Positions 1 to 8,298 of a stretch of 64,000 bases of DNA are shown here, piece by piece. The notes under the pieces are model-generated. The model saw only the letters and a list, made by a program, of their open reading frames with translations, had not been told where the DNA came from and made no database searches. The translations under genes and the position numbers were made by a program. Each line of letters opens with the position of its first letter. The first letter of the stretch is position 1. This DNA comes from Chitinophaga arvensicola (GTDB taxonomy: Bacteria > Bacteroidota > Bacteroidia > Chitinophagales > Chitinophagaceae): positions 1,747,022 to 1,811,021 of the forward strand of contig NZ_FOJG01000001.1 of the NCBI RefSeq assembly GCF_900110835.1. Reading direction: 5' to 3'.

Positions 1-281
1 ATCATCTGGTAGGCATCGCCGGCGTTCCGGCTAAATCTATCCCACTTTGTAAACAGGACTAAATCCGTTTTCCCACTATGTTTACGCAAATCAGCCAGTA
101 GCTTCTGCCATTCAGGACGATTAAATGTTTTGGCAGAATGGTCCTCGTAGATAATCCTGCGTACCTGCATAGCATTCAATTCGCAGTACTTGCGAAGCAT
201 CTCTTCCTGACTACGTTGGCTATACCCCTTCTCCGCCTGTTCGTCTGTACTCACCCGAATGTATAAGTCTGCTGTTTTCAT
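1..281 (-). CDS. serine recombinase (resolvase/large serine integrase), N-terminal part, truncated by window edge
   Basis: The reverse strand reads MKTADLYIRVSTDEQAEKGY and continues through YCELNAMQVRRIIYEDHSAK to WDRFSRNAGDAYQM at the window edge. This is the catalytic N-terminal domain of serine recombinases. It contains the YIRVSTDEQ block with the nucleophilic serine and the downstream D-R-F-S-R segment. The DNA-binding C-terminus lies outside the window. An in-frame stop just upstream makes the ATG at 281 the only reasonable start. The start lies inside the 3' end of the small gene 220-417, so the two are probably translationally coupled. The protein would catalyse integration and excision of the element by double-strand cleavage and rotation. 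Confidence 0.88.
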   Translation of the reverse strand, partial: MKTADLYIRVSTDEQAEKGYSQRSQEEMLRKYCELNAMQVRRIIYEDHSAKTFNRPEWQKLLADLRKHSGKTDLVLFTKWDRFSRNAGDAYQM

Positions 282-417
282 CCCGTAAACATTGAGCTAC
301 AGCGATTTCCGCCATAGTGTAAACAAATTCTAAAATCAATACGGCCTGTTCCCTGCTTACCTGTAAACCATGCCTTTGCAGTATCTCTACTGCCGTGTCC
401 GGCTTCATTCTTTCCAT
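220..417 (-). CDS. small helical protein overlapping the recombinase gene
   Basis: This 65-residue protein begins with ATG at 417 and its 3' end overlaps the recombinase start by 62 bp. It contains an EQAVLILEFVYTMAEIAV-like amphipathic helix and a C-terminal ENSRLIH segment. I recall this pattern from short proteins that sit immediately upstream of serine recombinases in Bacteroidota mobile elements. The function is unknown; a recombination accessory or directionality role would be speculation. The position, the intact frame and the family-like appearance argue that it is a real gene and not a shadow. Confidence 0.65.
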   Translation of the reverse strand: MERMKPDTAVEILQRHGLQVSREQAVLILEFVYTMAEIAVAQCLRDENSRLIHSGEYRRTGGEGV

Positions 418-565
418 AACCCACCTTCATTTTCACGTTACCAATCAGCACAATTCCCTTACGGGCATGGCTAGGAATACTAATTTAATAAAAGTTTTGA
501 TAAAAAACAAATTTTGGTAAAACTTTTTTCTTAAATTCGTGTAACAATGTAAAATGAGGTAAGTA

Positions 566-1249
566 TTGGCAAAGACATATAAAGTCACTTATAAACCGTA
601 CTTCAACGAACGGATTAAGCCGGTCCGGTTTCATGGCAAGGATGTTCATCCCTTGTACATGCAGGTTACCTTTGACCGGAAATCTATATTCTTTAAAAGC
701 TACTACTTTGATCTATTCTCCCGTCCCAAATACGCTGAACTGGAAACAAGTATAGAACAGATTAAGGAACAGGAAAGCCGCCTGATTGAGTATATTGTTG
801 ATAAAAATACTGATGCCTTCTCTCTTGAAGAGTTTGCCAAAGAATACAAGTATTTGGCTACAGATCTATTGGAGCCAATGGATGAGCGTTTTAAAGACTA
901 CCTTGTAGACTTCTTTATGGACGAAGGTATTCCAAGATATGCCGGGATAGTACGAGCCATATATGATAGCTTAACAGCAATGCAGATCGTTGATACTTTC
1001 AAAACAAGTTTCAAACCCGAACTGTATGATAAAATGATCGAACATGCTATCTACTACGCTCCTCCATATATTCCCTTAGTGGACTTTATCCGACAACAGC
1101 GTCCCAATGGTTTAATCAGCTTTCCTGTTTTTGAATGGAAGCAGCCAGGAACTGCAGCAACGCTGGAGAAATTCCTAGCCACTTCCTTTCCTGAATATAA
1201 AATCAGCGAGGTAAAAAAGAGTATCGAACGATATATAGAACGTATATAG
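566..1249 (+). CDS. hypothetical protein with integrase-arm-like N-terminus
   Basis: This 227-residue protein starts at a TTG codon (no upstream in-frame ATG; the next Met is residue 32 and would remove the conserved-looking start). Residues 2-50 (KTYKVTYKPYFNERIKPVRF onward) resemble the AP2-like Arm DNA-binding domain of Bacteroidota tyrosine integrases, with the same beta-strand pattern ending in a short aromatic strand. No catalytic tyrosine recombinase domain follows; the rest is helical and charged. It could be a DNA-binding accessory protein of the element, perhaps reading repeats near its ends. It stands alone, transcribed away from the recombinase pair. The function is inferred only. 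Confidence 0.6.
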   Translation: MAKTYKVTYKPYFNERIKPVRFHGKDVHPLYMQVTFDRKSIFFKSYYFDLFSRPKYAELETSIEQIKEQESRLIEYIVDKNTDAFSLEEFAKEYKYLATDLLEPMDERFKDYLVDFFMDEGIPRYAGIVRAIYDSLTAMQIVDTFKTSFKPELYDKMIEHAIYYAPPYIPLVDFIRQQRPNGLISFPVFEWKQPGTAATLEKFLATSFPEYKISEVKKSIERYIERI

Positions 1250-1359
1250 TCCTTCCCACGGAGAGTCCCTCCGCAAGTATCCTATTTTCAATATGTCAAA
1301 GAACTCTCGCTACTCCCCTTTATGGGAATAGTATTATTAACAAAATCTTGCTTTGGAAA

Positions 1360-1611
1360 TCACCAATTGGCGCGACGGTACTTATCCTGGCTCTCTGCAA
1401 TGCCCGTAATCACATCGGCGAATATTTCCGCTATCTTTTCCTTTTCAGCATTGCTCAGGCCTGTAATTAGCCGCTGTTTGCGGTAAAAAGTAGGTGTACT
1501 CCACCCGCATTCCTCCTCTACCTTCTCACGAAAGTTGCAGGACAATGCAAGCAGTTTGGAATAAATTTCACCTAGTATATTATCCGGTTGTGGTCCTATC
1601 ATCCGTTTCAT
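1360..1611 (-). CDS. small HTH-like protein
   Basis: I choose the ATG at 1611 (83 residues). The frame stays open to 1830, but that extension crosses two strong inverted repeats and encodes no recognisable N-terminus. The product is charged and helical. Its WSTPTFYRKQRL segment (about residues 36-47) looks like a recognition helix, followed by a second helical pair. It may be a small DNA-binding regulator of the element. It is divergent from the gene at 2019, with the repeats at 1638-1780 and 1910-1985 between them. No named family was recognised. Confidence 0.6.
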   Translation of the reverse strand: MKRMIGPQPDNILGEIYSKLLALSCNFREKVEEECGWSTPTFYRKQRLITGLSNAEKEKIAEIFADVITGIAESQDKYRRANW

Positions 1612-1637
1612 AAAGAGAAAGTTGGTGTTTAGACAAT

Positions 1638-1676
1638 AGTTGACCACTGCGCAAAAAAATAGCGCAGAACTCAACT
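1638..1676. repeat. imperfect stem-loop with A-rich loop
   Basis: Two arms, AGTTGA-CCA-CTGCGC and GCGCAG-AAC-TCAACT, are perfectly complementary except for a symmetric 3-nt internal bulge. They enclose a 9-nt loop, AAAAAAATA. It lies just upstream of the small gene starting at 1611 on the minus strand. It could be a protein-binding palindrome, or a 5' mRNA structure of that gene. Confidence 0.6.
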
Positions 1677-1687
1677 TGTGGTACCTG

Positions 1688-1780
1688 TACGCCTTCGGAA
1701 GCCCAAGTAACCAACAAGCGAGCCTGCGCCAATATGGTGCAGGCACCGCCCTACTCGATTCCCTGGCTTCCGAAGGCGTA
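1688..1780. repeat. 93-bp nested inverted repeat
   Basis: The outer arms of 16 bp (TACGCCTTCGGAAGCC at 1688-1703 and its exact reverse complement at 1765-1780) are almost co-centred with an inner hairpin. The inner arms are GCCTGCGCC at 1722-1730 and GGTGCAGGC at 1736-1744, with one mismatch and loop AATAT. The whole is a cruciform-capable structure between the two small regulator genes. It has no flanking T-run, so it is not an ordinary terminator. Confidence 0.6.
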
Positions 1781-1909
1781 AGAGAATGAGAACGATGGCA
1801 ATGCGGATATTCATTTAAGAAGCCCCGCAAAGCTAATAATTTTATCAGTTATGCCTAAAATGGTGTTTCAGGCCTGCCTTATAACACCACAAAGATAGGG
1901 AACATTTCA

Positions 1910-1985
1910 AATGAAATGCTACTAATGATAATCAATTTGATAATTAAAATTAAACAAATTGATTACCATTAATAATCATTTCATT
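1910..1985. promoter_or_regulatory. long AT-rich inverted repeat, probable operator region
   Basis: The left arm 1910-1939 and right arm 1955-1985 are complementary over about 30 bp with a few mismatches and one bulge. The arm cores are ATCAATTTG and CAAATTGAT. It ends 33 bp before the start of the HTH-like gene at 2019, a typical place for autoregulation. The 14-mer AATCAATTTGATAA at 1930-1943 recurs at 19219-19232 in front of the XRE gene. Confidence 0.55.
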
Positions 1986-2018
1986 ATGCTTTAGAACATT
2001 TTTTGCTACTTTAAATGT

Positions 2019-2306
2019 ATGGCGAAAGATAAACGGTATAATGCGATCAAAGAATTGATAGAACGCGGTGGCATTACGGATTTCAACAAAATCTTTGATA
2101 TTATGCCACCGTCAACGATGGCCAGGCACCTGGGCATTAATTATAATAATTTTACGAAAAGGCAGGCGGATTGTAGCAGGTTTACGGTGAAGGAGATAAT
2201 GAAGATGGCTGAATTGATTGGGGTGGAGGACACTCTTATAGCGTCCCTATTAATCAAAGCTACTAAAGCTCAATACAATAAAAAAGCCCGATCAATTAAA
2301 GGCTAA
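2019..2306 (+). CDS. small HTH-type regulator
   Basis: This 95-residue basic protein has an N-terminal helix, then STMARHLGINYNNFTKRQ (about residues 32-49), which has the spacing of a helix-turn-helix like that of Cro/XRE proteins. This is followed by FTVKEIMKMAELIGV, resembling the next two helices. It probably binds the AT-rich inverted repeat just upstream and controls itself and the cargo genes that follow. The ATG at 2019 is the first in frame. The gene at 2351 is 44 bp downstream in the same orientation, so the two may be co-transcribed. The DNA target and role are inferred. Confidence 0.65.
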   Translation: MAKDKRYNAIKELIERGGITDFNKIFDIMPPSTMARHLGINYNNFTKRQADCSRFTVKEIMKMAELIGVEDTLIASLLIKATKAQYNKKARSIKG

Positions 2307-2350
2307 ATAATAATCACGCTGTTAGTTTTACTTAGAATAGCAAAATAATC

Positions 2351-3700
2351 ATGGAAACAATAGTAAGTGTAGGTTTCAGTTTCCCCTCAGATGAAGACGA
2401 TTATATCCACTTTAATAGTAAAAGTTCGTTGTCCGATGGTGATATTATCATCTTCAACCCCTATCTCAGTAATTGTGGCTATGAATTGGATTATCGAAAC
2501 AACTTTAAAGGAAAACCTTTTTATAACTCCCATTCGTCCTTCCTTATACTGGATCATCTAGCCCATTGGCAAAATGAGATAATAACGGGCCTAAATTCAG
2601 GAAAAACGATCTTCATAATATTAACTGAGAAAAATGAATTCTATATTCATACAGGCAAAAACAATACAGTAGATTTATGTCATAATTATCAATTTCTGCC
2701 ATCAAGCAATTTTAGCCTCATTTCCGCGACGGGAAAAGCCATCTACCCGTACTCTGAAATAGTTACTAACCTATTTAAACACTGCAAAGACCTATTCAAA
2801 TACGAAATTTACATTAAATCCCAAGAACATATAAAGGCTCCTCTATTCGCTACAAAAAGTAAAGACAAAATCCTAGGTCATACAATAAAAATTGGGAAAG
2901 GGAACCTTGTTTTAATTCCATCGATTTTTTTTCCTGATGATTTCTATGACAACGATGAGGACTGGACCAAAGAAGCCTTAATTTGGGGAAAGAGATTTAA
3001 GCAGATATTAGCTGAAATAAGTAAATCTCTAAAATCCGAAAAAAAGAAAACACCTACTCCTGATTGGACATTCAATGAAACATATTATCTAACAAACGTT
3101 ACATCAACAAAAAATGCGATACTTAAAAACGAAGAAAAGATATTTAAAATACAAAAAGACATCGCTATTTTAGAAAAGAGTCTGACGGAACAAGAAGTAA
3201 TAAAAGATTTACTTTTTGAATCAGGTGAGGCTTTGGAATATGCTGTAAGAAAGTCGTTAAAGATATTGGGATACTCTGCAGAGGGGTATGATGATGGAAA
3301 GCTAGAGCTGGATCAAATAATTCTTTCTCCAGAAGGTGATCGTTTTATTGGAGAATGCGAAGGAAAAGATTTAAGTCACGTTGATATTTCGAAATTCAGA
3401 CAACTACAAGATTCTTTGCATGAAGACTTTGCCCGAGAGGAGGTTGATGAAAAAGCATTTGGAATCTTATTTGGTAACCCACAAAGGCTTATTGATCCTG
3501 CCAAAAGAACTTTGGATTTTACTGACAAATGCAGACGTGGCGCAGAGAGAGAAAAAATCGCGTTAATAAAAACAGCAGACTTATTTAATATTACGCGGTA
3601 TGTTCAGGAGTCTGGCGATGAGAATTTTAAAGTTGAATGCAGAAAGGCTATTAAAGAACAACTTGGTCGTGTAGTGCAATTCCCTCCGTTACCAATGTGA
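2351..3700 (+). CDS. PD-(D/E)XK nuclease-like protein with N-terminal alpha/beta domain
   Basis: The protein is 449 residues. The C-terminal third (about residues 295-370) contains GEALEYAVRKSLKILGY, then an ELDQI segment, then FIGECEGKD. This is the E...D...ExK layout of restriction-endonuclease-fold (Mrr/archaeal-type) nucleases, with the catalytic carboxylates and lysine present. The N-terminal half (DGDIIIFNPYLS, GKTIFIILTE, GKGNLVLIPSIFF) reads like a Rossmann-type or amidotransferase-like alpha/beta domain used for sensing or partner binding. A lysine-rich coiled segment at about 225-285 joins them. The gene is AT-rich compared with the chromosome. A second nuclease-like gene follows after 41 bp. 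A defence role (cleaving foreign or modified DNA) is inferred from fold and context. Confidence 0.6.
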   Translation: METIVSVGFSFPSDEDDYIHFNSKSSLSDGDIIIFNPYLSNCGYELDYRNNFKGKPFYNSHSSFLILDHLAHWQNEIITGLNSGKTIFIILTEKNEFYIHTGKNNTVDLCHNYQFLPSSNFSLISATGKAIYPYSEIVTNLFKHCKDLFKYEIYIKSQEHIKAPLFATKSKDKILGHTIKIGKGNLVLIPSIFFPDDFYDNDEDWTKEALIWGKRFKQILAEISKSLKSEKKKTPTPDWTFNETYYLTNVTSTKNAILKNEEKIFKIQKDIAILEKSLTEQEVIKDLLFESGEALEYAVRKSLKILGYSAEGYDDGKLELDQIILSPEGDRFIGECEGKDLSHVDISKFRQLQDSLHEDFAREEVDEKAFGILFGNPQRLIDPAKRTLDFTDKCRRGAEREKIALIKTADLFNITRYVQESGDENFKVECRKAIKEQLGRVVQFPPLPM

Positions 3701-3741
3701 CCTCTATTGAACTTTTCTATCCCCAAATGTAATGCACTGTA

Positions 3742-4461
3742 ATGAAAAAAACTGTCTTTAATCTCGAAACAATTTTCTCAGAAATATGTACCAGTTCTAC
3801 TCCTTACGAATGGGATGAGAACCATGTTTCCTTTCTACTGATGAAAGAGTTAAGAAAACTATTTAGTAGACGTGTAATATCCTTTAACAGTTGGTCCAAA
3901 ATTGTGGATTGGCATTCCTTTAAAAACAAAGGAAAACAGGAAACAAACTATGGCGACATTGCATTGATTGTATCTGTTCAATTTACAAGTGGGGAAATAC
4001 TCAAGGGAATTGCCTGTATAGAGGCAAAGAGAAGCTATCAGTCTGGGAACTTTGAGTCAACAAGTATTGCACAATTAGATCGTATTTTTACGAAATTGCC
4101 ATACTCACACTTATTACTTTACAATCAGAACAAGCAATCTCTACAGCAAAAATTCCCTGATGAATCAACATGGTCAAGCCATTTCTGGATTTCACCAATT
4201 AACACGGCCAGACAGCTATTAACTCAGATATCTCCTGGCGATAACTGGAAAATATTGAGAACGTCCTTCCCATTCTCCATGTTTCTGACTGCAAGAATTT
4301 TTTGGGGAATTGATTTAGACTTTAGGGAAGAAATACTAAATGATATTCTGAGTGGGGAAAACAAAATCATCGATCCATCTTTTCTAGGTATAGTAAACGT
4401 TTACTATGACCATCAGAAACCTATAAACTCTATTTTAACTGATAAATGGGAAGAAATCTAA
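3742..4461 (+). CDS. PD-(D/E)XK nuclease-like hypothetical protein
   Basis: The protein is 239 residues. The block YGDIALI (about residue 73) followed by GIACIEAKRSY (about residues 90-100) gives the G-D...E-x-K arrangement of a restriction-endonuclease-type fold. An upstream glutamate in the first helix (DENHVSFLLMKELRK) could be the remaining acidic ligand. No other domain is evident. It lies 41 bp downstream of another PD-(D/E)XK-like gene, in the same orientation and with similar AT-rich composition, and its stop is only 10 bp from the stop of the convergent membrane-protein gene. It could be the effector or the regulator of its neighbour. No named family was recognised. Confidence 0.55.
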   Translation: MKKTVFNLETIFSEICTSSTPYEWDENHVSFLLMKELRKLFSRRVISFNSWSKIVDWHSFKNKGKQETNYGDIALIVSVQFTSGEILKGIACIEAKRSYQSGNFESTSIAQLDRIFTKLPYSHLLLYNQNKQSLQQKFPDESTWSSHFWISPINTARQLLTQISPGDNWKILRTSFPFSMFLTARIFWGIDLDFREEILNDILSGENKIIDPSFLGIVNVYYDHQKPINSILTDKWEEI

Positions 4462-4471
4462 ACCTTCATTA

Positions 4472-6022
4472 TTATATAAAATAATAAGCTTGGTACATCC
4501 ACAGTCCAACCCAGTGGAGTCCCTTTAAAAATAGCCCAATCCAATCAAATGAAGAAAGCCCGACAACCACAATGAAAAGTATGAAAATGAAAGATAGCCA
4601 CATCAAAGAATAATATTTCTTCTTCTCTTTAATAAATCTTACATCTTCTTTATGTTCTTTATCCTTGTTAAGGATTCGCTCAATATCTTCTTTTGTTAAT
4701 AAATCTTCGTTTCTAACTTTCATGTTTCTATATGCCTCAATAAAGCGTTTCTCCTGCTCTTTAATTTCCCACCAAGAGACAAGAAAATAGATAAACGAAA
4801 AACCTAAAAACGTAAATGATAGTACTCCAGCTTCAAAACTAAAAACATTCTTTGGCTCGCGACTTGTCAATACTTTTGAAACAATAATTGTAGAAAATAA
4901 TGAAATTAAAACTAACGCCGACTTCTGAAAACTACTTGCAAATGAGTCCACAATTTTACTTGCTTTCTCATTAAATGAAATAATTTGGTCCGACATCTTA
5001 TTCCTTAGCTCTATGTATTGTTTTACATTTTGCTTTTCATAGGCTTTATATCCAGAAATAATAGGAATAAATGTTTCACTTACTAATGAGTAGCTGTCAG
5101 AAGGATCAATATTTAGTGAGATTAGATTTCTAGCTAACCCAATTTTATCAAAAATTCCTCCATCTGAAACAACCCATTGATATATTTTATAATATTGATC
5201 TAAGCTGCGAGTATTTACTTTATCTAATTCAATCTCTGTACTAAATGACCTATACCCATTGAGTCTTAAAGTAATCTTCTTTTCGTCAATAACTGAAAAA
5301 TCAAATAATGTCGCCAAGCAAAGCAAGATAGATACTTTGGCAAATTTATCTCTTAGCGCAGTTGGACAAGATCGACTTGGATTATCTATCAACAAAAAAT
5401 CACTAGGTAAGCTGACACATTGATTAAGTCCCGTAAAATGGCTCACGCTTTTCAGTTTGTCCCAAACCTTGTTTCGTACTACAGCTTCTACTTTTACTTC
5501 TTCCTTTGGAATTGACTTAATAAACTTAATTGTGTTTGATTCCAATGTATAATTTAACTCAGGAGAAACCAAGTGTATTACATCCCCCTTTTTGAACAAT
5601 TCGTTAAACAGCGCTAAAAAATCATTTAAGGAAAGTAACTCTAGATATTTGCTAAAAGTATTAAGATCATAAATATTAATTATGCCTAAATCATGTGGCT
5701 TTTTTGTTACTCGAAATGTAAATTTTATATTTTCATCTTCTTTAGATGTGTCTGGAGGTAATGCTTTCCAAGCAGCCCAAAATTCAGATGCTTTTAAATT
5801 ATCAGAATTACAGGACACAACGTCGTCTTCCCCATTCTCAATAATTATTTTAACACTATCATTATTGGAAGTAGTGACAATTAAATTTATTAAACTATCA
5901 GGATCAACAGTTTTCGGTACAAAACCCTCTACTTCAAGGCTAAAAGAGTCGATAGTTTCCTTAATGGCTACACTCTTCTTTTCTTGAAAAAATAGGGATA
6001 ATATATCAGCTGTAGTGAACAA
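4472..6022 (-). CDS. large protein with C-terminal membrane domain, partner of the NA37-like protein
   Basis: The protein is 516 residues and starts at a TTG codon 1 bp after the stop of the upstream gene 6024-7037; no ATG occurs before residue 343. The first 360 residues are soluble-looking, with repeated beta/alpha patterns. The C-terminus carries about four hydrophobic segments (roughly 368-388, 395-417, 476-498, 500-515) with a charged helical stretch (WWEIKEQEKRFIEAYRNMK) between the second and third. The topology is thus a large cytoplasmic sensor region plus a four-segment membrane region. The tight coupling with a DNA/nucleoid-type protein resembles the general layout of membrane/DNA-binding anti-phage pairs such as Kiwa, but I see no direct sequence match. 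The function is inferred. Confidence 0.55.
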   Translation of the reverse strand: MFTTADILSLFFQEKKSVAIKETIDSFSLEVEGFVPKTVDPDSLINLIVTTSNNDSVKIIIENGEDDVVSCNSDNLKASEFWAAWKALPPDTSKEDENIKFTFRVTKKPHDLGIINIYDLNTFSKYLELLSLNDFLALFNELFKKGDVIHLVSPELNYTLESNTIKFIKSIPKEEVKVEAVVRNKVWDKLKSVSHFTGLNQCVSLPSDFLLIDNPSRSCPTALRDKFAKVSILLCLATLFDFSVIDEKKITLRLNGYRSFSTEIELDKVNTRSLDQYYKIYQWVVSDGGIFDKIGLARNLISLNIDPSDSYSLVSETFIPIISGYKAYEKQNVKQYIELRNKMSDQIISFNEKASKIVDSFASSFQKSALVLISLFSTIIVSKVLTSREPKNVFSFEAGVLSFTFLGFSFIYFLVSWWEIKEQEKRFIEAYRNMKVRNEDLLTKEDIERILNKDKEHKEDVRFIKEKKKYYSLMWLSFIFILFIVVVGLSSFDWIGLFLKGLHWVGLWMYQAYYFI

Positions 6023-6023
6023 T

Positions 6024-7037
6024 TTATTGTGTTATTTTTTTAAAATGATCGTATCCATTATCTGTCTTAATTTTAATGTATTTTTCTCCCATTTCTGTAA
6101 ACGCTACAACTTCATTATCCCAATTGATATTATCTCTTATTTCAAGGCTTAATTCGGCAGTTAACCGAACTTTAGTAACTATTCTCTTTTTTAACTCCTC
6201 AGGCCTCAACTTAAAACGGGAATCAAAATCTTCTTTTTCAGGTAGCTCAAGAACGATTTGACTAAATTTCTCCATATTAAGCGCAGGGTTCTCAGGTTGA
6301 TAGTTTACCCAAATTGCTCTAACATAGTCTTCTAAAACAAACTCCTTATTTGCTCTAAAATATTGTATTGTCGCATTTCGCAGACATAGTGCATCTGACG
6401 GAGATGTCTTTTTTATTTTATTAAATACCTTCTTTTCGAGGGCGTCAAAAGAAACTTGAGTATTGTATGTATCACTATGCTCTTCTGCCAATTCTAAAAA
6501 ATCGCTCCACCAATAAGTAGAAATTTGGGTCTTAGAATCTCCTACCATTGCATAATCTGGCTCATCATCTGTATTTAAATAACCACAGAATGATTTGAAC
6601 ACCTTCTTTTTTATCGGTAACCCTTTAGCTTTCTTATTATCTTCTTCATTTAAAAAGTCGAGGTGTTCAGCTTTTGCTATTATATAAATTTTTGTATCGT
6701 TATGTTCAACTAGGGCCTGTAATAATATACCTTTTTGAATTTCGCGCTCTAAACGCTCAATCTTATCTTGTGTTTTTTTCTCTATCTTAAGTAATCGTTT
6801 GGCTGCCGCCATTGTTGCCCCATCTATGTCACCCCCCAAGGCATCTGAAATTTCCTTTTTAACTGCAGTATCTTCAGCGGGAAACATATACTTCTTGCTT
6901 CTTTTGTCCATTACAATGTCATGAACTAACTCATCTAAATACGAATTAAAATCATCTTTTTCATTCGAAATAGGAACAATTTCTACTTTTGAAGTATCAA
7001 AATTGAAACGAAAGCATCGCTTAAAATGAATAATCAT
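6024..7037 (-). CDS. nucleoid-associated (NA37/NdpA-like) protein
   Basis: The protein is 337 residues. I match the overall pattern to the 37-kDa nucleoid-associated family (YejK/NdpA). There is an N-terminal strand and helical region ending in KYMF, a central beta-rich part (GILLQALVEHNDTKIYIIAK), then a helical part. The C-terminal block is RFKLRPEELKKRI followed by LTAELSLEIRDNI and YIKIKTDNGY, which corresponds to the family's closing F..D...L / LSI.F / LTI strands. The similarity is distant. It is the first gene of a two-gene unit with the membrane protein (1-bp gap), so it should be the cytoplasmic DNA- or nucleoid-binding half. Its composition is AT-rich, like the rest of the element cargo. 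Confidence 0.5.
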   Translation of the reverse strand: MIIHFKRCFRFNFDTSKVEIVPISNEKDDFNSYLDELVHDIVMDKRSKKYMFPAEDTAVKKEISDALGGDIDGATMAAAKRLLKIEKKTQDKIERLEREIQKGILLQALVEHNDTKIYIIAKAEHLDFLNEEDNKKAKGLPIKKKVFKSFCGYLNTDDEPDYAMVGDSKTQISTYWWSDFLELAEEHSDTYNTQVSFDALEKKVFNKIKKTSPSDALCLRNATIQYFRANKEFVLEDYVRAIWVNYQPENPALNMEKFSQIVLELPEKEDFDSRFKLRPEELKKRIVTKVRLTAELSLEIRDNINWDNEVVAFTEMGEKYIKIKTDNGYDHFKKITQ

Positions 7038-7254
7038 GCTTGAAAGGTTAAATTTAAGGAAAATACTAATAATTTTAGCATGTAAATAAAACTATAGTAC
7101 AATTAGTTGATTGTCAATGGGGACATTCTACAAAAAATACACTTCACATATTATACACGTTATTTGCCAGGGATATACTAGCCCTGAATATAAATAAAAA
7201 AAACACATATGCCAACAAACGACTCATTACCAGTACATTAAAGTATGTCTTTCA

Positions 7255-8298
7255 TTAACGATGCTGTGCCTTTCTTTTTTCTTTCTTTTTCCTTCTTTGA
7301 TATCCTTCCGCGGTTAATTCATAAGGCAATAAATTAAAAGAAACCTCCGGTCTCAAAAGCTCATTTAAAACACTAGCGATTTGTATTATAATAGGAACTA
7401 AAGGCGAACATACCATCAAGGCATGAACCCTGTTATCTAATAACAACTTTTGTGTAGCTATAACTGGCTTCCTCCTTATGTCGCGTTCTATGTCCTGTTT
7501 ATAAATTTCCAGTTCTTTTACATTGGTTTCCAACTTCTGTTTCAGATTGAGTATATGCTCAATCCTTGATAAAGAAAATCCTACTTCGCTACCTTTAATC
7601 TTCACTTTCTTACTGTCTATAAAGGCAATACCACGGCTTTTTAGGACAGTATAACCCAATTCTTTCATCCTCTCTGTAAACTGATCAAAGCTATTAACGT
7701 CAATCAAAGTTTGGCGTATATCCTTCTGTAATTGGATTCTTCGTGAATCATTCCGAGGTAATAACCGCTCATTCGGAGCTAAAAAGGCCCTTGGACTTAG
7801 CACTTCCCGTAACTGGTATTGCTTCTCCAACCTCCGGCAAAGAGCCGCCATCCGCTTATAACTATTACTATCACTAGCTGCCTTTCCATCAAGACCAACA
7901 CGATTAGCCACTATATGTATATGCTGTTCGCTCGTATCTTTATGCAAAACACAGATATATTGGTTATCTGCTACTCTAAACTCCTTTGCACATTCATACC
8001 CAATTTCCTCTAATTGATTGCGGCTAAGCGATTCACCAGGGGCCAGCCGAAGCGAAAAATGGAATACGGGTTTCTCTACTCTCTTACTCAATTTAGCCAC
8101 ATCTCTGAATTGCTGAGCCAACTCTTGGGGGGTACCAAAACACTGATTGTAGGATAGAATTTCTGCCCGGCCATGGTGTTGCAATCCGTCTTTCTGTGAA
8201 AGATCCGCTTTCTGTTTATTGGAAAGTTCCTTTTTATCATTGAGGCAATATTGAATACAACCCAGGAAGGAACTTCCCGTTCCTATGTAACCGATCAT
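7255..8298 (-). CDS. relaxase/mobilization nuclease (MobB-like, MOBP type)
   Basis: The protein is 347 residues. MIGYIGTGSSFLGCIQYCL at the start is the typical entry of Bacteroidota relaxases. The metal-binding EQHIHIVANR (about residues 123-132) supplies the histidine triad with the upstream VFHFSLRLAPGE strand. The catalytic Tyr is likely one of the N-terminal tyrosines. The relaxase nicks one strand at oriT and remains covalently attached to it to guide transfer. The C-terminal third is helical and basic, ending in RRKKKEKRKAQHR. Its ATG overlaps the stop of mobC (8295-8298, ATGA), so the two are translationally coupled. Together with the recombinase this makes the element mobilizable; no type IV secretion genes are in view. 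Confidence 0.87.
   Translation of the reverse strand: MIGYIGTGSSFLGCIQYCLNDKKELSNKQKADLSQKDGLQHHGRAEILSYNQCFGTPQELAQQFRDVAKLSKRVEKPVFHFSLRLAPGESLSRNQLEEIGYECAKEFRVADNQYICVLHKDTSEQHIHIVANRVGLDGKAASDSNSYKRMAALCRRLEKQYQLREVLSPRAFLAPNERLLPRNDSRRIQLQKDIRQTLIDVNSFDQFTERMKELGYTVLKSRGIAFIDSKKVKIKGSEVGFSLSRIEHILNLKQKLETNVKELEIYKQDIERDIRRKPVIATQKLLLDNRVHALMVCSPLVPIIIQIASVLNELLRPEVSFNLLPYELTAEGYQRRKKKEKRKAQHR

Noticed and set aside
1612-1830. 5' extension of the small gene 1360-1611
   Set aside because: The extension would translate two strong inverted repeats and has no conserved-looking N-terminus.
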